DNA of 9,124 nucleotides, from the NCBI GenBank assembly GCA_002348045.1, contig DDYO01000312.1:1-9124 (forward strand), given 5' to 3'. Below, piece by piece: positions 1-7,363 of the stretch (position 1 is the stretch's first letter; every line of letters starts with the position of its first letter). The notes below the pieces were generated by a model that did not search any database, was not told the origin of the DNA, and saw only the letters and a program-made list of their open reading frames with translations. The translations under genes were made by a program, and so were the position numbers. This stretch comes from Anaerolineales bacterium UBA2232. GTDB lineage: Bacteria; Chloroflexota; Anaerolineae; UBA2200.

Positions 1-851
1 ATCCACTGTATTGCCTGAAACTCGCAGATGGGCTTTCCAAACTGCACCCGTTCCTTGCTGTACTTCAGGGCAGCCTCATACGCCCCTTGAGCAATCCCAA
101 CAGCCTGAGCAGCCACACCGATACGGCCTCCGTCCAGCAGCGTCAAAGCGATCTTGAAGCCCAGGCCCTCTTCGCCCAGGCGATTCACCTCTGGAACGCG
201 CACTTCATCCAGGACCAGCTCACACGTATTGGTCCCTCGGATGCCCATCTTGTGTTCTTCTTTGCCCACACCAAAGCCTGCCATCCCCTTTTCCACAATG
301 AAAGCGGTGATGCCCCGATGGCGCAGGCTCTTGTCAGTCATCGCCATCACCAGCACAACGTCGGCGATTCCCCCGTTAGTGATAAAGTGCTTTCGCCCAG
401 TGATAACATAGTCGGACCCATCGCGCACGGCAGTGGTATGCAGGGCAGCGGCATCACAGCCGGCTCCTGGCTCGGTCAGTGCAAAGGCCCCGATCATTCG
501 GCCAGTAGCCAGATGCCTGAGAAACCGCTCCTTCTGCTCGCTGCTGCCGAACTTGTCCAGGCCCGCGCAGACCAGTGAATTCTGCACGGCCAGAAAGATG
601 GCCGTCGACGCACACACCCGCGCCAGTTCCTCAATGGCTATGGCATAACTGACCGTGTCGGCTCCGCTGCCGTCCCATTCCTCCGGCACAATCAAACCCA
701 ACAGACCCAGCTCGCCCATCTTGCGCACATTGTCCATGGGAACAATGCCCTTCTCATCAATCTCCGCGGCGATGGGTTCCACATCTCTCTGGGCAAAGTC
801 GCGAACCATTTTGCGAACCATCTCTTGCTCAGCACTGAACTTGAGATCCAC
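1..851 (-). CDS. Acyl-CoA dehydrogenase, 3' end outside window
   Basis: FAD-dependent oxidation of an acyl-CoA to the 2-enoyl-CoA, the first step of beta-oxidation or short/branched acyl-CoA breakdown, in the cytoplasm with electrons normally passed to ETF. I translated 283 codons; the family is about 380 residues long, so the C-terminal quarter, with the usual catalytic Glu, is missing. Visible family signatures are the N-terminal helical domain (about 1-120), LTEPGAG at 125-131 followed by CD, the ITG.K.FITNG strand at 150-160, the beta domain with KMGIRGT (201-207), and the start of the C-terminal helical domain with DGGRIGVAAQA.GIAQGA (240-256) and S.ER.QFGKPI (265-275). The start is GTG at 849-851, preceded by AAAGGAGG (860-867) with 8-nt spacing. 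It follows the thiolase on the same strand after about 144 bp, so the two may share a pathway. The substrate chain length cannot be told. Residue 132 is Cys where Ser is usual. Confidence 0.95.
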   Translation of the reverse strand, partial: MDLKFSAEQEMVRKMVRDFAQRDVEPIAAEIDEKGIVPMDNVRKMGELGLLGLIVPEEWDGSGADTVSYAIAIEELARVCASTAIFLAVQNSLVCAGLDKFGSSEQKERFLRHLATGRMIGAFALTEPGAGCDAAALHTTAVRDGSDYVITGRKHFITNGGIADVVLVMAMTDKSLRHRGITAFIVEKGMAGFGVGKEEHKMGIRGTNTCELVLDEVRVPEVNRLGEEGLGFKIALTLLDGGRIGVAAQAVGIAQGAYEAALKYSKERVQFGKPICEFQAIQW

Positions 852-995
852 TGTGGTTGCCTCCTTTGGCTGTATTCCAATTACGACCCAATCAGCAAGA
901 ACCACGCGCAGGTCAACCCCGCGTCCTGCACTTCAGGCAATGCCGAGAGACCCGCCGAACCGGCCAGACAATCATGAGTGACCAGAGCGTCTAGT

Positions 996-2186
996 TCAGA
1001 CGGCTTCTACCAACATGGCGACTGCCTCCCCGCCGCCAAGGCAGAGAGCCGCGAGGCCCGACTCGAGACTGCGCTCCACAAGACTATGCACCAGAGTCAC
1101 CAACACCCGCGCTCCGCTGGCGCCGATGGGATGACCGAGGGCAACAGCGCCGCCGTTTATGTTAAGCCTATCCCAGGTCAGGCCAAGCTCCCGCGCATTG
1201 GCCACCACCTGAGCAGCAAAGGCCTCATTGATCTCCATCAAGTCCATGTCGTCCAGCTCCCGGTGAGCTCGGCGCAGAAGGTTCCGAATAGCCACCGGAG
1301 GAGCAGTGAACACTTTCTGTGGTTCAACGGCCGCCTGAGCAAAGCTGACGATCCGCGCCAGGGGCCGAATCCCCCAGGACTTGGCGGCTTCGGCAGCCAT
1401 AACCACCACGGCGGCGGCCCCATCGCTGATGCTCGGTGAGTTTCCCGCAGTCACAACACCGTCGGGCTGGAAGGCCGGCGCTAGGCGTGCCAGAGCCTCC
1501 AGAGAACTATCGGACCTTGGGCATTCGTCCTGCTCCACCCGCAAAGCAGGGCCCTTGCGCTGAGGCACCGATACCGCCATTACCTCCTGCCGAAAACGCC
1601 CCTCCTGCCACGCCGCTACCGCGCGTTGATGGCTAAGAAGTGCACATCCGTCCAGTTCCGAACGGGTCAAACCGTACTCCCGAGCGATCCACTCCGCTGC
1701 ATTGCCCATATGCTGATTGGTGAAAGAGCACCACAGACCGTCGTGAACCGTCGCGTCTACCAGAACCCCGTTTCCCAATCGGTAGCCCGCTCTCGCTTGT
1801 GGCAGCAGATGCGGACCCAGGCTCATGCTCTCCATGCCACCGGCGACAACGATATCGGCATCTCCATTCCTGATGGCCTGTGCCGCGAACATGACCGCCT
1901 TAAGACCGGAGCCACACACCTTGTTGATCGTGGTGGCCCCAACGTGAGCCGGTAAACCAGCGCCCAGTGCCGCCTGCCGAGCAGGCGCCTGGCCTTCACC
2001 CGCCTGCAACACGTTGCCCATCAGTACTTCGTCGATGTGGTCAGCGGCAACTCCCGACCGGCGCACCACTTCGCCTATGACTTGACTGCCGAGACTGGTA
2101 GCAGGCACACTGCCAAGTCCGCCCTGGAATCGCCCGATGGCCGTACGAGCAGCACCGACTATCAGCGAATCTCGTTCGTTATGCAC
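996..2186 (-). CDS. Acetyl-CoA acetyltransferase / thiolase
   Basis: Thiolase-superfamily enzyme that condenses two acetyl-CoA or cleaves 3-ketoacyl-CoA, in the cytoplasm. With the start chosen here it has 396 residues, close to the usual 390-395. The catalytic set is complete: the nucleophile Cys91 in NKVCGSG, NEAF at 320-323, His352 in GHPIGASGAR, and Cys382 in CLGGGEA. The N-terminal strand LIVGAARTAIGRF is typical. An in-frame ATG lies 66 bases upstream (2252), but the GTG at 2184-2186 has GGGGAGG (2194-2200) 7 nt before it and gives the family's normal N-terminus, so GTG is preferred. The segment NSPSISDGAA at 249-258 differs slightly from the common NASGINDGAA. The neighbouring acyl-CoA dehydrogenase suggests beta-oxidation or butyrate-type metabolism. 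Biosynthetic and degradative thiolases cannot be separated from sequence alone. Confidence 0.95.
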   Translation of the reverse strand: MHNERDSLIVGAARTAIGRFQGGLGSVPATSLGSQVIGEVVRRSGVAADHIDEVLMGNVLQAGEGQAPARQAALGAGLPAHVGATTINKVCGSGLKAVMFAAQAIRNGDADIVVAGGMESMSLGPHLLPQARAGYRLGNGVLVDATVHDGLWCSFTNQHMGNAAEWIAREYGLTRSELDGCALLSHQRAVAAWQEGRFRQEVMAVSVPQRKGPALRVEQDECPRSDSSLEALARLAPAFQPDGVVTAGNSPSISDGAAAVVVMAAEAAKSWGIRPLARIVSFAQAAVEPQKVFTAPPVAIRNLLRRAHRELDDMDLMEINEAFAAQVVANARELGLTWDRLNINGGAVALGHPIGASGARVLVTLVHSLVERSLESGLAALCLGGGEAVAMLVEAV

Positions 2187-2311
2187 AAACCTGCCTCCCC
2201 TTGGGGTACTGAAACCGAGCGTTGCAAATCGGTCAAAACCATTGCACGCCAAGGCGCCGACAGCCAGTCAACCCAGTCGACTATGATCGGCAGGGCTACA
2301 CCGGTCTCAGA

Positions 2312-3682
2312 TCACGGACATTCTACCCCAGAAGCCTGGTTTTTGCCCATTGGCGCGGCCGGCATTTCTTCGTCAAACGTGTCTCTTGACGTTCCCGAGG
2401 ATTCAGAGGACCCAGGACCAAATGGCAACACAAAGTAGACGACGGCTCCCACCAGCCTCACGCCAGCCCCAACCATCAACGCCCTCCGCACGCCCAGTGT
2501 GGTTGCCAGACCTGTGCCGATAAATGGGCTCAGGAAGACGGCCAAGCTCATCAGTGTACCAAAGAAGGCCAGATAGGTCGCCACGTGCTTCTGCGGCACT
2601 ACTTCCAGCGTACAGGCAAAGAGCCCAAGACCGTATGCTGGGGCCACGATGCCGCCAAAGACCGCCAGGACGAGCAGTTGCCAAACTTTGGTGCTGAACG
2701 CCGTCGCCAGAGGGTACAGCCAGAGAGTTGCCGCCCCAATCAGCAAGATTGTGCGGGTACCTCGCTTCTGGGCAACCCTCCCCCAAACATAGTACATGAT
2801 GGCCGAGCAGGCAGACTCTGTCATCGAGAGCACGCCAATCCATCCGTCACTGATCTGCAGGACACGCACTCGATAGATGGAGTACAGGGGTAGCACCAGG
2901 TTCATTCCCCAGTGAAACGCGAATGACGCCAGCGCCAGCCGTCGATAGTCCCTGAGGCCAACGGCTACGCGCAGCGCCTTCAGAAGGCTCGGGGCCCTTT
3001 CACCAGCTACAGGCTGGGGCGCGGCACCGCGGTCGGGAGCGGCCACGCGCGCCACATACCTCAGGCTCACCAACGACGCGATAAATGCAGTAGAGAAAAC
3101 CAACTGGTAGTTCAGAGGAAAGGAAACAAGCTCCAGAGCTTGACCGGCGACTAGAACTGCAACCACGGTCACAGCGGATAGCAGCAGGTTGCGAATGCTA
3201 ACAACCCGAGGTCTATCCATCGGCTTGACGGTGTCAGCCAGCATCACGCTGAATGACAGGGTGGACACGGTGGCAGCCACGCTGCCCAGGGCAGTGACAG
3301 TGACCACAGCATTCCCCAGATCGGACCTTTGCAGCAGCGGTACAAGAGCGATCAACAGGGCAGGAAGGCGCATCAGGAAACCCGACAACAGCAGGATGTG
3401 ACGGATGCTGCCCAGACGCTCCATGCGGCGCGCGACTGGGATACTGAGCAGCATTGCCGAGAGCGCCGGCATGGACGTCAGCAGGCCCACAGCCGTATTG
3501 GATGCGCCCAGCCTGATAGCCAATACGCCGGTAAAAGTGGTCGCTACACCGGAATAGACACCGAACCAGGCTATGTCCAGATACAGATTACGCGCATCCT
3601 CGCGTGCCGTCCCAGCTAAGGGCACCGCCTGTTCCTGAAGCCAGTGCCGTCCCGAGTTCGCCCAGCGCCGCAAGACGGCCAT
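2312..3682 (-). CDS. MFS transporter, substrate unknown
   Basis: A 456-residue inner-membrane protein of the major facilitator superfamily. About twelve hydrophobic segments are visible, roughly at 35-58, 64-84, 93-117, 122-150, 161-182, 190-212, 248-270, 278-301, 308-330, 334-358, 366-391 and 399-421. A charged cytoplasmic linker of about 35 residues (213-247) separates the two six-helix halves. A degenerate MFS motif A (ARRMERLG.IRH, 84-95) sits between helices 2 and 3, and MDRPR lies before helix 5. The N-terminal 30 residues and the last 35 are polar and probably cytoplasmic. The ATG at 3680-3682 follows the HIT stop codon with no gap (CGG TAG ATG), so its translation is probably coupled to the HIT gene. 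I cannot name a substrate; a multidrug or metabolite exporter is possible. Confidence 0.88.
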   Translation of the reverse strand: MAVLRRWANSGRHWLQEQAVPLAGTAREDARNLYLDIAWFGVYSGVATTFTGVLAIRLGASNTAVGLLTSMPALSAMLLSIPVARRMERLGSIRHILLLSGFLMRLPALLIALVPLLQRSDLGNAVVTVTALGSVAATVSTLSFSVMLADTVKPMDRPRVVSIRNLLLSAVTVVAVLVAGQALELVSFPLNYQLVFSTAFIASLVSLRYVARVAAPDRGAAPQPVAGERAPSLLKALRVAVGLRDYRRLALASFAFHWGMNLVLPLYSIYRVRVLQISDGWIGVLSMTESACSAIMYYVWGRVAQKRGTRTILLIGAATLWLYPLATAFSTKVWQLLVLAVFGGIVAPAYGLGLFACTLEVVPQKHVATYLAFFGTLMSLAVFLSPFIGTGLATTLGVRRALMVGAGVRLVGAVVYFVLPFGPGSSESSGTSRDTFDEEMPAAPMGKNQASGVECP

Positions 3683-4186
3683 CTACCGCTGATCGTCTCC
3701 CTCGATCTCGCGGCAGGCCTTCAGGAGCATCGCGTACGTATCATCCAACGATTGAGGGATTACCCGTACGCCTCCGAGAACAGGCATAAAGTTCGTGTCG
3801 TTCTCCCAGCGAGGGACCACATGAATGTGCACATGCTCCTCGATCCCCGCGCCAGCCGCTTGGCCCAAGTTCAGGCCAACGTTGAAGCCGTGGGGCTTCA
3901 TGCTGTGTCTTAGCCAAATCAGGCCGGCGCGAGCCAGCATCATCATCTCGGCCGCGCTCGAGGCATTTAGCGCCGTGAGATCACCAGTGTGCTGATAAGG
4001 CACCACCAGCAGGTGACCGTTGGTATAGGGATACAGGTTGAGCATGACTGCCGCGCGGCGTCCCCTCAGCAGAACATAGTTGGCGGCATCCTTGTCCTCC
4101 GCCAAGACGCGGCAAAACACACAGTCCTGCTCCTTCGGTCCAGAAACGTATTTCATCCGCCATGGCGCCCACAAGCGCTTGACCAT
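3683..4186 (-). CDS. HIT-family nucleotide hydrolase/phosphorylase
   Basis: A 167-residue histidine-triad protein, cytoplasmic, acting on nucleotide phosphoesters such as diadenosine polyphosphates. The HIT signature is plain: EEHVHIHVVPRW at 116-127, with His118, His120 and His122 forming the triad and His120 the expected nucleotidylated residue. The N-terminus RLWAPWRMKYV (4-14), then CVFC (22-25) and the strand LNLYPYTNGHLLVVPY (49-64), match the branch that includes actinobacterial Ap4A phosphorylase-like proteins (Rv2613c type). CVFC with nearby His could bind zinc. The ATG at 4184-4186 is preceded by GGAGGAG (4191-4197). The MFS gene begins immediately after its stop codon. The family assignment is firm; the choice between Ap4A phosphorylase and hydrolase is inferred by similarity of motifs only. 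Confidence 0.93.
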   Translation of the reverse strand: MVKRLWAPWRMKYVSGPKEQDCVFCRVLAEDKDAANYVLLRGRRAAVMLNLYPYTNGHLLVVPYQHTGDLTALNASSAAEMMMLARAGLIWLRHSMKPHGFNVGLNLGQAAGAGIEEHVHIHVVPRWENDTNFMPVLGGVRVIPQSLDDTYAMLLKACREIEGDDQR

Positions 4187-4225
4187 TCAACTCCTCCAAA
4201 GTTTGCCCTAGCCACATCAGGAACC

Positions 4226-4253
4226 GCGTCAAAGGTCCCATTGGCTTTGACGC
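4226..4253 (-). other. 9-bp inverted repeat upstream of HIT gene
   Basis: The arms GCGTCAAAG (4226-4234) and CTTTGACGC (4245-4253) pair perfectly around a 10-nt loop. The repeat sits 40-67 nt before the HIT start in the 142-bp gap after the DUF2344 gene. No U tract follows on the minus strand, so a leader hairpin or operator is as likely as a terminator. Two smaller hairpins lie beside it (4261-4274 and 4292-4304). Confidence 0.5.
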
Positions 4254-4328
4254 ACGTGTGCCCCTCCTCAGGGGGGGCTGCTCGTACAAGCATGGCAAAG
4301 CCATCATTTCGTCGGGAGGCTAGCGCTC

Positions 4329-5000
4329 TCATAATCCCTTCGTGCCAGGGCCAAATAGCAGCCGAGTCCGCTTGATGCTGTCCGTTTGAGGGCTGAGATC
4401 AAGGGCAGCCATCACCTCATCTGGGCGGCCCGTGCCGCCCTGGTCAGCGCGGAGCAGCATGCGGATGGTTACGTTGTCCCAATCCCCGTCGAGGAGGTCC
4501 AGGTCTAGTACCAGGGGACGCAAATCATACTCCAAGGTCGTTGACTCTCGTCTGCGGGTGCGTTTCACCGCAGCCTGACCCAAGAAGCGCACAACCCGCT
4601 GCTTCACCACCTCTGGCTCCACGTCTCCAACAACGACATGATATTCGGCAGCCTGAAGCTTGGCCGCCAGCGAAGGCGAGTCCAACGGAACGGTCTCCAG
4701 TGCCAGCAGACGCAATCCCGCCGGCAATTGACCAACCAGGGCTGTCCTGATCTGATCATCGGCCCACACCTGAGCCAAGAGGACATCTAGGAGCTCGCAG
4801 CCCGACGTCACCCCAACCGGCACGGCTGAGGCAAAGAACAGCCGGGGGCGCGGATTGAATCCCTGTGAGTACGCCAAAGGCAGGCCGCCACGTCGAAGCG
4901 CCCGTTCCCATGCTCGGACGAGGTCCAGATGTGAGATGAACCGAACGTCCGCGTCCTTGGCAAAGGTGATCCTCACTCGCTGTGCGGCTGCCTGCATCAT
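4329..5000 (-). CDS. DUF2344 / TIGR03936 radical SAM-linked protein
   Basis: A 223-residue protein of the DUF2344 family, which typically accompanies or is fused to TIGR03960 radical SAM proteins; its biochemical role is not established. The diagnostic N-terminal half is clear: RITFAKDADVRFISHLDLVR (10-29), then the RAL/RR/GLPLAYSQGFNPRPRL stretch (33-54), FASAVPVGVTS (56-66) and ELLDV (69-73). The C-terminal half is less conserved and ends with IKRTRLLFG. Its ATG overlaps the radical SAM stop codon as ATGA (4997-5000). A second ATG follows at once, so the exact start may be 4997. There is no strong Shine-Dalgarno sequence, which fits translational coupling. In many bacteria an RNase E/G gene follows this pair; here a HIT gene comes next after a 142-bp gap. 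Confidence 0.93.
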   Translation of the reverse strand: MMQAAAQRVRITFAKDADVRFISHLDLVRAWERALRRGGLPLAYSQGFNPRPRLFFASAVPVGVTSGCELLDVLLAQVWADDQIRTALVGQLPAGLRLLALETVPLDSPSLAAKLQAAEYHVVVGDVEPEVVKQRVVRFLGQAAVKRTRRRESTTLEYDLRPLVLDLDLLDGDWDNVTIRMLLRADQGGTGRPDEVMAALDLSPQTDSIKRTRLLFGPGTKGL

Positions 5001-6859
5001 GCGGGATCAGGCCTCAGCAAGATTGGACACTCGGGCAAACCGTAGGACGCGCGCACGCCACAATCCAGGCATCCATCCCTGCACCCGGTACTGGTCTCGC
5101 CCGACAGTGACCTCTGGCGCTCCTCCCAGAGAAAATCGGCAGACACGCCGCAGTCGATGTGACTCCAGGGCAGAATGCGCTCCCGGCCGCCCATAAACCG
5201 CAAGACCGCTTCCGGGTCCACATCGCACTGGCTAAGCGCCTCTTTCCAGGCTTCGATGTTCATCAGTTCGCTCCAGGCATCAAAGCGTGCGCCCAGCTCC
5301 CACGCGCGCCGAACCACCATGCCCATTCGCCGGTCGCCACGAGCCAACAGAGCCTCAAGCCAGGTGTTTCTCTCGTCCGACCAGCTCAAGTGAACCCGTC
5401 GTTGCGGCAGGCTGCGCTTCAAGGCACCCAGACGCTCGGCTACTGTCCGCGGGTCAACCAGCGGCTCCCACTGAAATGGCGTATGGGCCTTGGGCACAAA
5501 CGTATTCACACTCACGCTCAGTTGAGCCTTGCCCTTTTGCCATCGCGTCCCTACGGCCAGTACCTCACGCGTCAGGTCGGAGATCGCCAGCACGTCCTCA
5601 AGCTCTTCAGTAGGCAAGCCGATCATAAAGTATAGCTTGATGCGTAACCAACCACTGCTAAACGCTGCCTCGGCTGTGCGCATGAGATCGTCGCGCGTCA
5701 CCCCCTTGTTGATCACCCTGCGCAGCCGTTCGCTGCCCGCCTCAGGTGCGAACGTCAGTCCACCTTTGCGTGTGTGCTGGACCAAACGCGCCAATCCGAC
5801 GGAGAATGCATCGGTCCTCAGCGATGGCAAGGAGATGGATATACGGTCCTGTCCGTGTCTTTCGTTGAGTTCGGTCACCAGGAGCTCTATAGCGCTGTAA
5901 TCGCTGCTGCTGAGGGAGACCAGAGAGACCTCCTCGTGGCCGGTGTTCGCCAGCAACGCATCGACCGCCTGCAGTACCTCTCTGGGCTGACGTTCACGAA
6001 CGGGCCGGTAAACGACTCCGGCTTGGCAGAAACGACAGCCTCGGCCGCACCCTCGCATGATCTCGATCATCGCCCGGTCGTGAATGGTCTCCAGATACGG
6101 AACAACGGGCCTTACTGGCGGTGGAGGAAGGGGGTCAACGATTCGTCGCAGCACCTGTTGAGGTACGCGGTCGTCGATGGGGGTGATGGAGCTGATCCGG
6201 TCGCCCAAATAGTCCACGCGATACAACGACGGGACGTAGACACCCGCCAGGCGAGCCGCTCGACGCAGGAACCACACCTTACCGTCCGCTTTCGGCGCGT
6301 CTTCGCCCCGCCACTCAACGTATAGGCGGAGAAGCTCCAAGAGAGCCTCTTCGCCGTCTCCCACCACAAACAGGTCAATAAAGTCCGACAGAGGTTCCGG
6401 ATTGTGCGTACAGGTACCGCCAGCGATCACCACAGGGTGCTCGGGACCACGCTCGGCTGCCAAGAGTGGCACGCCGGCCAAGTCCAGCATCTCGAGCACG
6501 TTGGTGTAATTGAGTTCATACTGGAGACTGAAGCCAATGATGTCGAACTCTGATATCGGGCGCCGTGACTCCAGAGAAAAGAGAGGCAGGTTCGCCTGGC
6601 GCATGGCGCCAGCCATGTCGGGCCAGGGTGCATACACTCGCTCGGCAAGCATATCTGGCTGGGCGTTCACCAGCTCATAAAGAATCGCCATGCCAAGGTT
6701 GGACATGCCCACTTCATAGACATCAGGAAAGGCAAGCGCCAATCGGATGGAGACCGCCGACCACTCTTTGCGTATGCTGTTCCATTCGCTGCCGGTATAG
6801 CGAGCCGGTTTGGAGACGGTCGGCAGCAAGCGCTGCAAATCATGCAGGACAGCCATCAT
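4997..6859 (-). CDS. B12-fold radical SAM protein, TIGR03960 type
   Basis: A 620-residue radical SAM protein of unknown reaction. The N-terminal 1-180 resembles a cobalamin-binding fold (ALAFPDVYEVGMSNLG at 41-56, FDIIGFSLQYELNYTN at 105-120, VVIAGGTC at 143-150, VVGDGEEALLEL at 165-176). I see no DxHxxG cobalamin-ligating motif there. The [4Fe-4S]/SAM motif is CGRGCRFC, Cys271/275/278 (CX3CX2C), within a TIM-barrel region at about 260-490 with SLSSSDY (316-321), APEAGSERLR (371-380) and IKLYFMIGLPTEE (407-419). The C-terminus is cysteine-rich: Cys570, then Cys593/597/600, again spaced CX3CX2C, then Cys611. The gene overlaps yjbQ by ATGA at its start and the DUF2344 gene by ATGA at its end, so the three are co-translated. 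The start is one of two adjacent ATGs (6859 or 6856). Confidence 0.93.
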   Translation of the reverse strand: MMAVLHDLQRLLPTVSKPARYTGSEWNSIRKEWSAVSIRLALAFPDVYEVGMSNLGMAILYELVNAQPDMLAERVYAPWPDMAGAMRQANLPLFSLESRRPISEFDIIGFSLQYELNYTNVLEMLDLAGVPLLAAERGPEHPVVIAGGTCTHNPEPLSDFIDLFVVGDGEEALLELLRLYVEWRGEDAPKADGKVWFLRRAARLAGVYVPSLYRVDYLGDRISSITPIDDRVPQQVLRRIVDPLPPPPVRPVVPYLETIHDRAMIEIMRGCGRGCRFCQAGVVYRPVRERQPREVLQAVDALLANTGHEEVSLVSLSSSDYSAIELLVTELNERHGQDRISISLPSLRTDAFSVGLARLVQHTRKGGLTFAPEAGSERLRRVINKGVTRDDLMRTAEAAFSSGWLRIKLYFMIGLPTEELEDVLAISDLTREVLAVGTRWQKGKAQLSVSVNTFVPKAHTPFQWEPLVDPRTVAERLGALKRSLPQRRVHLSWSDERNTWLEALLARGDRRMGMVVRRAWELGARFDAWSELMNIEAWKEALSQCDVDPEAVLRFMGGRERILPWSHIDCGVSADFLWEERQRSLSGETSTGCRDGCLDCGVRASYGLPECPILLRPDPA

Positions 6860-7281
6860 CGGGGCGATTCTGCCCAGAGGGTCACGACCACAGAGCGGGA
6901 GCGCGGGCCGTCGAATTCGACCAGATAAATGCCTTGCCAGCGACCCAACGCGAGTCTGCCTCTGTGTACTGGAATAACCTGCGAAGCGCCCATCAGGCTG
7001 GCCTTGATATGGGCGGCTGAGTTCCCCTCAACGTGTCGATAGCCAGCCTGCTGCGCTGACCCGATGTCTTGCGGCACCAGCCTGTCAAGAGCTGTTAGCA
7101 CATCAGCCGAAACGTCTGGGTCCCAGTTCTCGTTCAAACAAAGACCCGCCGTGGTATGAGGGACCAAGATGCTCAGCAGTCCCTCCTGAACACCACTGTC
7201 TGATACCAGTTGACCTATTCGTATTGTTATGTCGACAAACTCACAGCGTTCTTTGCTGTCTACCGCAAGCTCAAAGTACAT
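6856..7281 (-). CDS. YjbQ/UPF0047 family protein
   Basis: A 141-residue protein of the TIGR00149/UPF0047 family. Members have shown thiamine-phosphate synthase activity in vitro, but their physiological role is unsettled. Three conserved blocks are visible: VPHTTAGLCLNEN (40-52), HVEGNSAAHIKASLMG (83-98) and LGRWQGIYLVEFDGPR (112-127), which supply the conserved His, Glu and Asn residues. The reading frame is open further upstream, but that extension would run deep into rnhB. The ATG at 7279-7281 gives the usual family length and has AGAGGA about 9 nt before it. The stop codon overlaps the radical SAM start (ATGA, 6856-6859). No other thiamine gene is visible, so the context points to the radical SAM pair rather than a thiamine operon. 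Confidence 0.92.
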   Translation of the reverse strand: MYFELAVDSKERCEFVDITIRIGQLVSDSGVQEGLLSILVPHTTAGLCLNENWDPDVSADVLTALDRLVPQDIGSAQQAGYRHVEGNSAAHIKASLMGASQVIPVHRGRLALGRWQGIYLVEFDGPRSRSVVVTLWAESPR

Positions 7282-7363
7282 CTCCAGAGATCCTCTCAGT
7301 CGTCGGTGCCATTGAAGAAATGCCGACAAACACCTTTGACGAGTATAGCACAGGGGTCTAACG

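Noticed and set aside
87..578. Plus-strand open frame of 163 codons
   Set aside because: It lies entirely antisense to a well-conserved acyl-CoA dehydrogenase and resembles no family; a shadow frame.
978..1439. Plus-strand open frame of 153 codons
   Set aside because: Antisense to the thiolase catalytic domain; its His/Gly/Pro-rich composition is typical of a shadow of G+C-rich coding sequence.
2187..2252. 22-residue N-terminal extension of the thiolase from an upstream ATG
   Set aside because: The extension has no thiolase similarity, while the GTG at 2186 has an excellent Shine-Dalgarno sequence and yields the normal family length.
2187..2311. Possible promoter TTGACT...TGCAAT before the thiolase
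   Set aside because: The spacer is 19 bp and the -10 is poor; a separate promoter is plausible for this gene, but this sequence does not establish it.
3981..4307. Minus-strand open frame of 108 codons before and within the HIT gene
   Set aside because: It overlaps the HIT reading frame for most of its length, and the HIT motifs establish the coding frame.
5774..6325. Plus-strand open frame of 183 codons
   Set aside because: Antisense to the radical SAM core, with no recognisable motif.
141..7341. Recurring word CGTCAAAG at 141, 4227, 4245 (inverted) and 7334 (inverted)
   Set aside because: One copy is inside coding sequence and two are arms of one hairpin, so too few independent copies remain to argue for a regulator motif.
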